Notes: a model not told the origin generated them from the letters alone. 64,000 nt of DNA from JAMXLO01 sp963819855 (GCA_963819855.1 CAWFYC010000020.1:248001-312000); one strand, 5' to 3'. Shown: positions 36,701-46,240, counted from the stretch's first letter. Made by a program: numbers and translations.

Positions 36701-39229
36701 CTAGTTTGCGTCCTGCGCCGCTCGATAGGCCTCCGTCAGCTTCTTCTCATCCTCGGGTGTCAGCCTGGGCGGTTCGACCGCGATCGTCAGCTTGTCGATC
36801 CCGCCGGTGAACGCGAACGGCACCTGATAGTCCTGGTCGTCCACCGGCGTGCCGGTGTCCGATCCAATGTCGAAGGTCTCGTCCCACGGCAGCGTCAACG
36901 GCACGGTGCGCTCCAGCGTCTGCGTCGAGATCAATTTGCCGTCCACTTTCAGCGTTCCGGTGCCACCGCGGCCGATGCCGCTGACGTTGTTGAACGCCAG
37001 GGTCGCGAACCCGAGTCCGTCGTAATGGAAGGCGTACTCGATCGTATGCTTGCCGGGGATCAGCGCGTCGGTGCCTTCCCACCGCACTCGCTTCAGATCC
37101 AACAGGTTCCACAGGAACACCGGCCTGCCCTTCAGCAGGTACAACCCGTACCCCCCGAACCTCCCGCCATCGGTGACGATCATGCCCTCGGCACCGCCTT
37201 GCGGCACGTCGATATCCGCCGTGATGGTATAGGAGGTGTTGAGGAAATCCGGGGCCGTGCCGCGCGGGATGCCGGCGACCGGTCGGCCGGAGAAGGTGAA
37301 CACCTTTCGGCCTCCGGAGATTGACGGGCGCGGGGTCACCATTCGCGTCGCCACCGAGGCATCCAGCGGCAGCACCTGGTACTTGGCGAACTGGGCGAAC
37401 ATCAGGTCCGTCATTTCCCGCATCCTGGCGGGATTGGCTGCGGCCACGTCGGTGTATTGCGTCCAGTCGTGCCGCACGTCGTACAGCTCGAACTTGTAGG
37501 CGCTGGCGGGGTCCTGGATCGCCTTGCCGAGCAACTCCCACGGCGCACGGATGGGAACGGCGCTCAGCATCCAGCCGTCATTGTACAGGCCCTGAACACC
37601 CAGCATCTCGAAATACTGGATCACGTGCGGCGTTGGTGCATCGGCGTTGGCCTGGTCGAAGCTGTAGGCCAGACTTACGCCCTCGATCGGCCTTTGCGCG
37701 ATGCCGTCAACCATGACCGGCGCTGGAATGCCGGTGACCTCCAGGATCGTCGGAACGATGTCGATGACGTGGTGGAATTGCCAGCGAACACCGCCCTTGT
37801 CAGTGATCCGCGCCGGCCAGGAGATCGCCATGCCTTGCCGAGTGCCGCCGAAGAACGACGGGACCTGCTTGGTCCACTTGTATGGCGTGTCGAACGCCCA
37901 CGCCCACGGCACCGCCATGTGGTTGTACGTGAACTGCGAGCCCCAGGCGTCATAGAATTTCATCTGCTCGGCGACCGGCAGTTCCACGCCATTGAACTGC
38001 AGCACCTCGCTCGGCGTGCCGTTCGGCGAACCTTCGGCCGAAGCGCCGTTATCGCCGCTTATGTAGATGATCAGCGTGTTGTCCAGCTTGCCCATGTCCT
38101 GCACCGCCTGGATCACGCGGCCGATCTCGTGGTCGGTATAGGCCAGGTAAGCCGCATACACATTCGCCTGGCGAATGAACAGCTTCTTATCTTCCTCGTT
38201 CAGCGAGTCCCACTGCTTCAGCAACTGATCCGGCCAAGGCGTCAGTTTCGCGTCCTGTGGAATTACGCCGAGTTTCTTCTGGTTGGCGAAAATCTGATCA
38301 CGCAGCGCGTTCCAGCCGTTGTCGAACAGGTGTATGTCGCTGATCTTCTGGATCCATTCGGGCGTCGGGTGGTGCGGCGCGTGGGTGCCCCCCGGCACGT
38401 AGTACAGCAGGAACGGCATCGAGGGATTGATGTCGTTGAGCTGGTTCATCCAGTGGATCGCGTCATCGGCCATCGCGGTGGTCAGGTTCCATCCAGGGTG
38501 CCCGACATACGGATATATTGGCGTGGTGTTGCGGAACAGGTTCGGTTCCCACTGATTGGCGTCGCCACCGACGAAGCCATAAAAATACTCGAACCCCATG
38601 CCGCTCGGCCACTGGTCGAACGGTCCGGCCTGGCTCGCCTGGTAGGTTGGCGTGTTGTGGTTCTTGCCGAACCACGAGGTGCGATAGCCGTTCTCGCGCA
38701 GGATCCGGCCAATGGTGGCGCTGTCCCTGCTGATGATGCTGTTGTAGCCGGGGAAGCCCGACGCCGCCTCGGAGACGACGCCGAAACCCACCGAGTGATG
38801 GTTGCGGCCGGTGATCAGCGCCGCCCGCGTCGGCGAGCACAACGAGGTGGAATGGAAGTTCGTGTAACGCAGGCCGTCGTTGGCGATCCGGTCGAGCGCC
38901 GGTGTCGGGATCACGCCGCCAAACGTGGAAGGAGCGGCAAAGCCGACATCGTCGGTCATGATCAGCAGAATATTGGGGGCGCCTTTGGGCGGCACCACAC
39001 GCATCGGCCAGGCTGACCTGGACTGCGCGGCGTTCAGCTCGATCTGGCCCGTGAACGGTTGAGGTGGCGGAGGGAGATAGCGCCCGTCGATCGTCGTCGT
39101 CGCGTCGGGCGAGCCCGGCGTGCCGGTGACCTGCTGGGCGTTGGCACTCATCACCGCCAGCGGCAGCACGGCCCAGGCGAACAACAGGCCACGGATGCTC
39201 GCGCATGGGTTCGATCGCTTGAACTTCAT
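36701..39229 (-). CDS. Exported arylsulfatase
   Basis: 842 residues from ATG 39229 with a Sec signal peptide (ends SANAQ). Sulfatase signature CSPTRAALITGR: the Cys is the residue converted to formylglycine. Metal-site motifs LLIMTDDVG and SGDNGASAEGSPNG are present. The C-terminal third (~600-842) includes a beta-rich segment (GTLKVDGKLISTQTLERTVPL) as in the long S1 sulfatases. Hydrolyses a sulfate ester in the periplasm, releasing sulfate; natural substrate unknown. No formylglycine-generating enzyme gene is in the window. Confidence 0.93.
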   Translation of the reverse strand: MKFKRSNPCASIRGLLFAWAVLPLAVMSANAQQVTGTPGSPDATTTIDGRYLPPPPQPFTGQIELNAAQSRSAWPMRVVPPKGAPNILLIMTDDVGFAAPSTFGGVIPTPALDRIANDGLRYTNFHSTSLCSPTRAALITGRNHHSVGFGVVSEAASGFPGYNSIISRDSATIGRILRENGYRTSWFGKNHNTPTYQASQAGPFDQWPSGMGFEYFYGFVGGDANQWEPNLFRNTTPIYPYVGHPGWNLTTAMADDAIHWMNQLNDINPSMPFLLYYVPGGTHAPHHPTPEWIQKISDIHLFDNGWNALRDQIFANQKKLGVIPQDAKLTPWPDQLLKQWDSLNEEDKKLFIRQANVYAAYLAYTDHEIGRVIQAVQDMGKLDNTLIIYISGDNGASAEGSPNGTPSEVLQFNGVELPVAEQMKFYDAWGSQFTYNHMAVPWAWAFDTPYKWTKQVPSFFGGTRQGMAISWPARITDKGGVRWQFHHVIDIVPTILEVTGIPAPVMVDGIAQRPIEGVSLAYSFDQANADAPTPHVIQYFEMLGVQGLYNDGWMLSAVPIRAPWELLGKAIQDPASAYKFELYDVRHDWTQYTDVAAANPARMREMTDLMFAQFAKYQVLPLDASVATRMVTPRPSISGGRKVFTFSGRPVAGIPRGTAPDFLNTSYTITADIDVPQGGAEGMIVTDGGRFGGYGLYLLKGRPVFLWNLLDLKRVRWEGTDALIPGKHTIEYAFHYDGLGFATLAFNNVSGIGRGGTGTLKVDGKLISTQTLERTVPLTLPWDETFDIGSDTGTPVDDQDYQVPFAFTGGIDKLTIAVEPPRLTPEDEKKLTEAYRAAQDAN

Positions 39230-39288
39230 GGTGCACTCCACTCGATCGTGACGTTCCGGTTCATGGGGCCATGCGATCCGTTGGTCTG

Positions 39289-39318
39289 ACTATGCAATTT
39301 CGGTACGAGCTTGATCAA
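39289..39318 (-). promoter_or_regulatory. Possible sigma-70-type promoter of the arylsulfatase gene
   Basis: On the minus strand TTGATC (39318-39313) and CATAGT (39294-39289) are 18 bases apart, about 60 bases before the ATG. Matches to consensus are moderate (4/6 each). The rest of 39230-39521 shows no gene or strong repeat. Confidence 0.3.
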
Positions 39319-39521
39319 TCCGACAGCTATGTGACACGATTGTTACGGAACGTACCCTACTCCTCCAATACCGTTACCGACGGCCATTTGGCTGCTCTGT
39401 TTCGACGCCACCGGGTCGGCGGCAGCAAGTAAGCGAGTTGGAACCCGGCGGCAACTCCGACCGCAGACTCGACGCTGTGGCCGGTTGTTATCTTCCATCA
39501 GGCCCACACCCGTTCAATTCA

Positions 39522-41666
39522 CTACAGGAACGACACCGGATCCACATCCACTTCCACCCGCGCACCACGCATCACCGCCACCTTCCCCAGCCACTCGCGC
39601 AGGATCGGCTGCACCGCCACATCCCGCCGCGTCTTCAGCAGCAGCCGCCGCCGGTGCCGTCCTCGCAACACAGCCAGCGGCGCCGGCGCCGGCCCCAGCA
39701 CCTCCACCCCATCGCCCCGCGGCGCCGCCCGCCCGAGATCGCGCGCCAGCGCATCCGCCGCCGCCGCGCTGTCGGCGCTCACGATCAGCGCCGCCAGCCG
39801 CCCATACGGCGGCCAGTGCCCCGGCCGCCGCTGTGCCGCCTCGCGCGCCATGAACGCCTCCAGGTCGCCCTCCACCAGCGCCTGCATCACTGGATGCTCG
39901 GGCGAGAACGTCTGCAGCAGCACCCGACCCGGCGCCTGGGCCCGCCCCGCTCGCCCCGCCACCTGGTGCAGCAACTGCACCGTCCGTTCCGCGGCGCGCA
40001 GGTCGCCGCCGGCCAAGCCCAGATCGGCGTCCACCACCCCCACCAGCGTCAGATGCGGGAAGTGCCAGCCCTTGGCGACGATCTGGGTGCCGATGATCAG
40101 GTCCACCGCCCGCGCCTCGATCGCGTGCGCCGCCGCCGCGGCGGCGTCCGGGCCGGTCATGGTGTCGCTCGCCATCACCAGCCGCCGCGCATCCGGGAAC
40201 AGTAAAGCGGCCTCCTCGGTGATGCGCTCCACCCCCGGTCCCACCGGCACCAGGCTGTGTGCCGCCTCGCAGGCCGGGCATTCTTCCGGGATCGGCACGG
40301 TGTGGCCGCAATGGTGGCATTGCAGCGCGCGCCGGACACGGTGCTCCACCAGCCAGGCGGTGCAGTTCGGGCACTGCATCCGGTGCCCGCAATGCCGGCA
40401 CAGCGTCAGCGGCGCATAGCCGCGACGGTTGAGGAACAGCATGCCCTGCTCGCTCTGCGCCAGCGTGTCACGGATCGCCGCGATCAGTGGCGGGGCGAGG
40501 AAGCGCCCCCGCTCCGGTGGCATCGCCCGCATATCGATCGCTGCTACCGAGGGCAGCATCGCCCCGCCATGCCGCGTCGGCAGCGTGATCCGCCGATAGC
40601 GCCCGGCCTCGACATTGGCCAGCGTCTCCAGCGACGGGGTGGCGGACACCAGCACGGCCGGCGCTGAGCAGAACCGGGCACGCACCACCGCCATATCGCG
40701 GGCGTGATAGACCACCCCCTCCTCCTGCTTGAACGCCGTCTCGTGCTCCTCGTCGATCACCACCAGCCCGAGATCGGGGAACGGCAGGAACAGCGCCGAG
40801 CGGGCGCCGACTACTACCGGTGCAGCGCCCGCGGCCACCGCGCGCCAGGTAACCCGCCGCACCCTCGAAGTGAGGTCGGAGTGCCACACCGCCGGCGCCA
40901 CGCCGAAGCGGCGCTCGAAGCGCTCCAGCCACTGCGAGGAGAGCGCGATCTCCGGCAGCAGCACCAGCGCCTGGCGGCCCTGGCGCAGGCATTCCGCCAC
41001 CGCTTCCAGATACACCTCGGTCTTACCCGATCCGGTCACCCCGTCGAGCAGGGTGACGCTGAACGCGCGCGCCGCCACCGCCTGCCGCAGCGAGGCGGCG
41101 GCCGCCTCCTGATCGGGTGCCAGGACCTGGCCCGGATGCTCCGGGTCTGGGATCGCGAACGGCGGTTCGACCGGCAGCACCGCGGGGAGTAGCAGCCCCG
41201 CGTCCGCCATGCCCCGCACGACACCGGCGCCGACCCCGGCAGCGCGCGCCAGGTCCGGTGTGGCTCGCGGCTCCCGTTCGGCCAGCGCCTCCAGCACCTT
41301 GTGCCGCGCCTCGGTGATCCGGGCATCAGGCGGTGGATCGGCGCGCCGCCAACCGGTCGCTAGCGGCCCCATCCCGGGTGCCACGACGCGCAACGCCATC
41401 GCCATCACCTCGCCAGGCGGCGACAGCGTATAGCTGGCGACCCAATCGACGAACTGGCGCAGCGCCGGCCGCATCGGCGGTGTGTCGATCACGCCGGCCA
41501 CTGGCTTCAGCTTGCGGTCCGGCACGCTCGCGTCGGCGGCTGAGTCCCAGACCACCCCGACTTCCTCGCGGCGGTTCAGCGGAACCAGGACCACATCGCC
41601 GGGTTGCGGTTCCAACCCGGGCGGGACGCGATAGTCGAACGGTCCGGGAAACGGATAGGGCAGCAT
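39522..41666 (-). CDS. priA: Primosomal protein N' (replication restart helicase)
   Basis: 714 residues from ATG 41666; GTG 41675 is an alternative. Restarts stalled replication forks. N-terminal DNA-binding domain begins PYPFPGPFDYRVP. Walker A GVTGSGKTE, helicase motif II VIDEEHE, and the zinc-binding Cys array (CRHCG, CPNC, CHHCG, CPAC) are complete. A longer frame to 41909 would translate a G/C-rich palindrome and is rejected. Confidence 0.95.
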   Translation of the reverse strand: MLPYPFPGPFDYRVPPGLEPQPGDVVLVPLNRREEVGVVWDSAADASVPDRKLKPVAGVIDTPPMRPALRQFVDWVASYTLSPPGEVMAMALRVVAPGMGPLATGWRRADPPPDARITEARHKVLEALAEREPRATPDLARAAGVGAGVVRGMADAGLLLPAVLPVEPPFAIPDPEHPGQVLAPDQEAAAASLRQAVAARAFSVTLLDGVTGSGKTEVYLEAVAECLRQGRQALVLLPEIALSSQWLERFERRFGVAPAVWHSDLTSRVRRVTWRAVAAGAAPVVVGARSALFLPFPDLGLVVIDEEHETAFKQEEGVVYHARDMAVVRARFCSAPAVLVSATPSLETLANVEAGRYRRITLPTRHGGAMLPSVAAIDMRAMPPERGRFLAPPLIAAIRDTLAQSEQGMLFLNRRGYAPLTLCRHCGHRMQCPNCTAWLVEHRVRRALQCHHCGHTVPIPEECPACEAAHSLVPVGPGVERITEEAALLFPDARRLVMASDTMTGPDAAAAAAHAIEARAVDLIIGTQIVAKGWHFPHLTLVGVVDADLGLAGGDLRAAERTVQLLHQVAGRAGRAQAPGRVLLQTFSPEHPVMQALVEGDLEAFMAREAAQRRPGHWPPYGRLAALIVSADSAAAADALARDLGRAAPRGDGVEVLGPAPAPLAVLRGRHRRRLLLKTRRDVAVQPILREWLGKVAVMRGARVEVDVDPVSFL

Positions 41667-41700
41667 GACCGGCACGCGCTTTGACGCTGATGCAAGGTCC

Positions 41701-41793
41701 CCCCCTCCCCTTGCGGGATGGGGTTGGGGGGAGGGGATGGGGCCGACATCGCGCGGCCGCCTCCCCCCACCCCCTTCCCGCAAGGGGAGGGGG
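41701..41793. repeat. Large G/C-skewed inverted repeat upstream of priA
   Basis: Arms 41701-41734 and 41760-41793 (34 bases each, two mismatches) around a 25-base loop. Left arm starts CCCCCTCCCCTTGCGGGA. Typical of dispersed intergenic palindromes in alphaproteobacteria. Lies between the divergent priA and fsa genes and overlaps the likely priA leader, so it could affect expression from both sides. Confidence 0.8.
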
Positions 41794-41939
41794 AGTGTTG
41801 CGCCTGGGTCGTGGTCGCTATTTGTGGGGGCCGTCACCGTGTCGCGAAACGGTTCCTGTCGATCGCTGGCCTGCATCCTATATGATCCGCACGGAGTCCC
41901 GCCTGGCACCCAGGCGTAGCCGCAAATGGGAGCGATGGC

Positions 41940-42596
41940 ATGAAGTTCTTTGTCGATACCGCAGACACGGCGGAGATCAAGTCGCTCGCCGCCAGCGGGC
42001 TGCTCGACGGCGTCACCACCAACCCTTCGCTGATGTCGAAGACTGGCCGAAAATTCCAGGACGTGCTGGCCGAGATCTGCGCCGCCGTCCCCGGTCCGGT
42101 CAGTGCCGAGGTCGCCGCCACCGGGTTCGACGGCATGATGGCCGAGGCCCGCGTGCTGCGCGGCATCGCCAAGAACATAGCGGTGAAGGTGCCGCTGACG
42201 CCGGACGGGCTGCGCGCCTGTCGCCGGCTGACCGACGATGGCGCGATGGTCAACGTCACGCTGTGCTTCTCAGCCGCGCAGGCCATTCTGGCCGCCAAGG
42301 CCGGCGCCACCTTCGTCAGCCCGTTCATCGGCCGGCTGGATGACGTGGGTGAGCACGGTATGGGGCTGATCGCCGATATCGTGACGATCTTCCGCAACTA
42401 TGCGTCGTTCAAGACCGAGGTGCTGGTCGCCTCGGTGCGCAACCCGACGCACGTGGTGGAGGCGGCCAAGCTGGGGGCGCATGTCGTCACGGTGCCCCCT
42501 GCCATCATGCGGCAGCTGTTCAACCATCCGCTGACCGACAAGGGCCTCGCGGCGTTCCTCGCCGACTGGGCCAAGACCGGCCAGCAGATCGCCTGA
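41940..42596 (+). CDS. fsa: Transaldolase-family fructose-6-phosphate aldolase
   Basis: 218 residues, the short transaldolase (TalC/MipB/FSA) type. Begins MKFFVDTADTAEIK; Schiff-base Lys83 in NIAVKVPLT; DGVTTNPSL and VNVTLCFS are family motifs. Short members act either as transaldolase or as fructose-6-phosphate aldolase, and sequence alone does not decide. Followed after 10 bases by the DUF484 gene, likely one operon with xerC. Confidence 0.9.
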   Translation: MKFFVDTADTAEIKSLAASGLLDGVTTNPSLMSKTGRKFQDVLAEICAAVPGPVSAEVAATGFDGMMAEARVLRGIAKNIAVKVPLTPDGLRACRRLTDDGAMVNVTLCFSAAQAILAAKAGATFVSPFIGRLDDVGEHGMGLIADIVTIFRNYASFKTEVLVASVRNPTHVVEAAKLGAHVVTVPPAIMRQLFNHPLTDKGLAAFLADWAKTGQQIA

Positions 42597-42606
42597 ACCG
42601 CTGAGC

Positions 42607-43230
42607 ATGAGCCAGCCAGCGGAGCGAGCGGACGACGCGGAAGCAGCGTTCGTCGAGGCGTTTCTGCGCGCCAATCCAGCATGGCTGGCCGAGCATCCCG
42701 ATCTGTATGGGGTGTTGGAGCCGCCGTCACGGCGGCATGGCGACGGTGTCGCCGACCACATGGCGGCGATGCTGCGGGTGCAGCGAGCGCGTGCCGACGG
42801 CCTGCTGGCCGCCGGCCGTGCTACCGCAGGCCTCGCCGCCAGGGTGCAGGATGCCGTGCTGGCGCTGTTCCGCTCCGCCGATCCGCCCGACTGCGTGAGT
42901 GGCGAAATGCCGGGCATCCTCGCGGTGGACGCCGCGCATCTCTGTCTTGAGGCCGAGTATCCCGGTGCCCGCCGACTGCCCGAAGGCATGGTCGCCCGGC
43001 TGCTGGACGGGCGGCAGGTGGTGTTCCGAGACGCGCCCGCCGATGCCCGCCTGTTGCACGCCGAGGCGGCGGGACTGGCGCTGCATGACGCCCTGGTCCG
43101 CGTGCCTGGCGAGGGGCCTGCCGCGCTGCTGGCGCTGCTGGCACGCGACCGGCACATGCTCGATCCGGCGCAAGGGACGGGGCCGCTGGGATTCCTTGGC
43201 CGTGCCGTGGCCGCGGCACTCGGCCGCTGA
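42607..43230 (+). CDS. DUF484-family protein
   Basis: 207 residues. Pattern of DUF484: N-terminal FVEAFLRANPAWLAEHPDL, a helical linker with MAAMLRVQRARADGLL, and a GAF-like C-terminal domain (LAVDAAHLCLEAEY ... ALLALLARDRHMLDP). Usually encoded immediately before xerC, as here with a gap of four bases. Function unknown; possibly supports the recombinase. Confidence 0.88.
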   Translation: MSQPAERADDAEAAFVEAFLRANPAWLAEHPDLYGVLEPPSRRHGDGVADHMAAMLRVQRARADGLLAAGRATAGLAARVQDAVLALFRSADPPDCVSGEMPGILAVDAAHLCLEAEYPGARRLPEGMVARLLDGRQVVFRDAPADARLLHAEAAGLALHDALVRVPGEGPAALLALLARDRHMLDPAQGTGPLGFLGRAVAAALGR

Positions 43231-43234
43231 GCCG

Positions 43235-44134
43235 ATGACCGGCGAGGAAGCGCGCATTGCCTTCCTCGAATGGCTCGGGCGGGAGCGTCGTGCCGCCCCG
43301 CTGACGGTGGAGGCGTATGGCGCCGACATCGCGGGCTTCCTTGGCTTCCTGACCCAGCATCTGGGCGGCGAACCGGACCTCGCGGCGCTCGCCTCGTTGC
43401 GCGTCGCCGACCTGCGCGCCTGGCTGGCAGCCCAGGCGTCGACCGGTGCCGGCAATGCTACCCGCGCCCGGCATCTGTCCGCGGTGCGCGCCTTGTTCCG
43501 CTTTCTCGCTCGCCGGCATGGCGTGGACAACCCGGCGCTGAAGCTGATCGCGACGCCGCGCGGCAAGCCGCCGGTGCCGCGTGCGCTACGGACCGGAGAG
43601 GCGCGGGAGGTGACCGAGCGGATCGCCGAGATGTCGGACGCCGCCACGATGCAGGCGCGCGACACCGCGCTGTTCACCTTGCTCTATGGCTGTGGTCTGC
43701 GTATCGCCGAGGCGCTGGCGCTCGACGTGCGCGACGCGCCGGTGGAGACACTCCGCGTGGTCGGTAAGGGCGGCAAGGAGCGCATTGTGCCGGTGCTGCC
43801 GGTGGTACGCGAGGCGATCGCCGCGTGGCTGACGCTGCATCCGGATCGGCGGCCGGAAGTCCCGCTGTTCCTGGGTGCGCGCGGCGGGCGCCTCGATGCC
43901 GCGGTGGCGCAACGCACCCTGCGGCACTTCCGCCGGCTTTACGGTCTCCCGGAGCACGCAACACCGCACGCGCTGCGGCACTCGTTCGCGACGCACCTGT
44001 TGGCGGGCGGGGCGGACCTGCGCTCGATCCAGGATCTGCTGGGCCACGCCAGCCTGTCCACCACGCAGCGCTACACCGCGGTGGACGAAGCGCGGCTGGT
44101 GGAGGTGTGGCGCAAGGCGCATCCGCGCGCATGA
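43235..44134 (+). CDS. xerC: Site-specific tyrosine recombinase XerC
   Basis: 299 residues. N-terminal SAM-like core-binding domain (~1-110) and catalytic domain with Arg156 (YGCGLRIAEAL), Lys178 (GKGGKER), His245/Arg248 (PHALRHSFATHL), His271 (LGHASLSTTQRY) and nucleophile Tyr280. Resolves chromosome dimers at dif with XerD. Placement after DUF484 and near priA supports XerC rather than a phage integrase. ATG 43235; convergent with the next gene. Confidence 0.93.
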   Translation: MTGEEARIAFLEWLGRERRAAPLTVEAYGADIAGFLGFLTQHLGGEPDLAALASLRVADLRAWLAAQASTGAGNATRARHLSAVRALFRFLARRHGVDNPALKLIATPRGKPPVPRALRTGEAREVTERIAEMSDAATMQARDTALFTLLYGCGLRIAEALALDVRDAPVETLRVVGKGGKERIVPVLPVVREAIAAWLTLHPDRRPEVPLFLGARGGRLDAAVAQRTLRHFRRLYGLPEHATPHALRHSFATHLLAGGADLRSIQDLLGHASLSTTQRYTAVDEARLVEVWRKAHPRA

Positions 44135-44147
44135 TGGTACACCATCG

Positions 44148-44516
44148 CTAACTCTCCGGAGCGCGGATGAAGCACAGGATGCCGACCTGCGGCGTCCAGC
44201 AGGCGATGGCACGGCCGGTCGGGTTGTCGTTCCGGTTGAGGATGAGGTGGTCCGGAACTTGCCGCCATTCGCCCTCGATCAGTGCCTCATAATGGCCGTC
44301 GCTGAGCCGCGACTCCACTGGCCGGCAGTCGGCCATCGAGCAGCACAATGCGTTGGTCCAGGGTTGGCGCAGGCTGTTGAACCAAGGCGCCAGCGTCGGG
44401 TCCGCGTCGGATGGCGGCGCGGCGAGCGCGGGATGGGCGAGACACGCCAGCGCGATCAGGCAGGCGCGCAGGCGCGCCCTGGCGGGGATGCGCGATCTCA
44501 CGGCCCGGGCGCACAT
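44148..44516 (-). CDS. Small exported Cys-containing protein
   Basis: 122 residues from ATG 44516 (GGGAAG upstream). Signal peptide ends HPALA. Mature part has Cys in NALCCSMADCRP and IACWTPQVGILCF, likely disulfides, plus WFNSLRQPWTN and EGEWRQVPDHLILNRNDNPTGRA. A similar small secreted family is frequent in alphaproteobacteria; function unknown. A longer frame to 44741 overlaps the divergent reductase and is rejected. Confidence 0.72.
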   Translation of the reverse strand: MCARAVRSRIPARARLRACLIALACLAHPALAAPPSDADPTLAPWFNSLRQPWTNALCCSMADCRPVESRLSDGHYEALIEGEWRQVPDHLILNRNDNPTGRAIACWTPQVGILCFIRAPES

Positions 44517-44735
44517 TGATTGTCTTCCCGATCCATATTGCGCGCCACGGTAGCGCGATGGCGCCGAGTTGGGCGAGGCTTTTGCCGGTGCAACGGCCGG
44601 CCAGCCGATAATGAAAACGTGACATCGGATTGCATCAGTGCCGACAGGCATTGAGACCGCACCGTCCGACAGCACTGGTAGCGGCATTCGCGATCCAGCC
44701 AATATGACGCGATGATCCACGGGGAGGGACCGCCC

Positions 44736-46112
44736 ATGCAATCATACGACGTCATCATCATCGGCACCGGTCAGGCCGGCCCGTCGCTGGCGAAGCGGCT
44801 CGCCGGCGCCGGACAGCGTGTCGCCATCATCGAGCGCAAGGCGTTCGGCGGCACCTGCATCAACACCGGCTGCACACCGACCAAGACCATGGTTGCCAGC
44901 GCCTACGCAGCGCACCTGGCGCGCCGCGCAGCCGAGTTCGGCGTCGTGGTCGGCGGCGGCGTTTCGGTGGACATGCGGCGGGTGAAGCAGCGCAAGGATG
45001 CCATCGTCGCGCAGTGGAGTGCGGCGACCGAGGCGTCATTGCGTGCGACGGAGAACTGCACCGTGTATCTCGGCCACGCCCGGTTCGTCGCGCCGCACGA
45101 GATCGAGGTCGGCGGCGAACGGCTTGCCGCGGAGCGCGTGTTCATCGATGTCGGCGGCCGGGCCGCGGTGCCGCCGATACCCGGTATCGACAGCGTGCCT
45201 TATCTCACCAATACCACCGCACTCGCGCTGGAAGTCGTTCCCGAGCATTTCGTTGTACTCGGTGGCAGCTATGTCGGGCTGGAGTTCGCACAGATGTTCC
45301 GCCGTTTCGGTGCCGAGGTCACCGTGTTGGAACGCGCGCCGCGGCTGGTGCCGCGCGAGGACGCAGAGATCTCCGCTGCGATCCGCGACTTCCTCGAAAG
45401 CGAAGGCGTGCACGTCGTCTGCGGCGTCCACGATCTTGGTGTGGCACCGACGCAGCGCGGCATCACGGTCAGCGGCAACGACGGCGACAAGCCAGTGTCG
45501 GCCGTCGGCTCGCATCTTTTGCTGGCGGTCGGACGGCGGCCCAACACCGACGATCTCGGCCTCGATCGTGCCGGGGTCGCGGTTGATGCACACGGCTACA
45601 TCACGGTGGACGAGCAGTTGCGCACCAACGTGCCAGGTATCTGGGCACTCGGCGACTGCAACGGTCGCGGGGCTTTCACCCATACCTCCTACAACGACCA
45701 CGAGATCGTCGCCGCCAATCTGCTGGATGGCGAAACACGAACGGTGAATGACCGCATCGCTGCCTTTGCGCTGTATACCGATCCGCCGCTCGGTCGCGTC
45801 GGCATGACCGAAGCCGAAGCGCGACGGTCGGGTCACAGTGTGTTGGTCGCCAGCATGGCGATGTCGGACGTGGCACGTGCCATCGAGAAGGGCGAGACGG
45901 TCGGAATGATGAAGCTGGTAGCGGAGGCAGGGACCCGCAGGATCCTCGGTGCCGCCATCCTGGGCACCGGCGGCGATGAGGTCATCCACTGCATCGTCGA
46001 CCTGATGTACGCTGGGGCACCGTATACGGTGCTGCAGCGCGCGATGCACATCCACCCGACTGTGGCCGAGCTGCTGCCGTCGCTTGCCGCAGAGCTTGCG
46101 CCCGCGACGTAG
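44736..46112 (+). CDS. Pyridine nucleotide-disulfide oxidoreductase (dihydrolipoamide/mercuric-reductase-like)
   Basis: 458 residues from ATG 44736 (GGGGAGGG upstream). N-terminal GTGQAGPSLAKRLA FAD loop; redox disulfide GGTCINTGCTPTK; NAD(P) motif LGGSYVGLEFAQMF; FAD motif GIWALGDCNGRG; C-terminal dimer motif HIHPTVAELLPS. It lacks the N-terminal HMA domain and C-terminal Cys pair of MerA, and no pyruvate-dehydrogenase genes are nearby, so the substrate is open. Confidence 0.9.
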   Translation: MQSYDVIIIGTGQAGPSLAKRLAGAGQRVAIIERKAFGGTCINTGCTPTKTMVASAYAAHLARRAAEFGVVVGGGVSVDMRRVKQRKDAIVAQWSAATEASLRATENCTVYLGHARFVAPHEIEVGGERLAAERVFIDVGGRAAVPPIPGIDSVPYLTNTTALALEVVPEHFVVLGGSYVGLEFAQMFRRFGAEVTVLERAPRLVPREDAEISAAIRDFLESEGVHVVCGVHDLGVAPTQRGITVSGNDGDKPVSAVGSHLLLAVGRRPNTDDLGLDRAGVAVDAHGYITVDEQLRTNVPGIWALGDCNGRGAFTHTSYNDHEIVAANLLDGETRTVNDRIAAFALYTDPPLGRVGMTEAEARRSGHSVLVASMAMSDVARAIEKGETVGMMKLVAEAGTRRILGAAILGTGGDEVIHCIVDLMYAGAPYTVLQRAMHIHPTVAELLPSLAAELAPAT

Positions 46113-46136
46113 TTCTGAAACTGGAGCGTTTCAGAA
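46113..46136. repeat. Short inverted repeat after the disulfide oxidoreductase gene
   Basis: Perfect 9-base arms TTCTGAAAC / GTTTCAGAA with a 6-base loop, directly after the stop codon. The following bases are A-rich, not T-rich, so termination on the plus strand is doubtful. Confidence 0.45.
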
Positions 46137-46158
46137 AAACCGGAATGGCGAGGGGATG

Positions 46159-46240
46159 ATGGGTTTCGCTGCGCTCTACCCATCCTACAAGCCGTTTCGC
46201 GCTCGCTGCCGTAGGATGGGTAGAGCGCAGCGAAACCCAT
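46159..46240. repeat. Dispersed palindromic repeat, copy 1
   Basis: Perfect 30-base arms (46159-46188, beginning ATGGGTTTCGCTGCGCTC, and 46211-46240) with a 22-base loop. The same arms occur at 60405-60505. Translation of this repeat gives the spurious 'GWVERSETHH' and 'MGRAQRNPS' peptides often seen in bacterial ORF calls. Sits between convergent genes. Confidence 0.9.

Noticed and set aside
41667..41909. Long N-terminal extension of PriA
   Set aside because: It translates the G/C-rich palindrome and lacks family similarity; PriA begins at PYPFPGPFDYRVP.
46113..46136. Perfect 9-base inverted repeat as the terminator of the disulfide oxidoreductase gene
   Set aside because: Downstream bases are A-rich rather than T-rich, so I list it only as a repeat.
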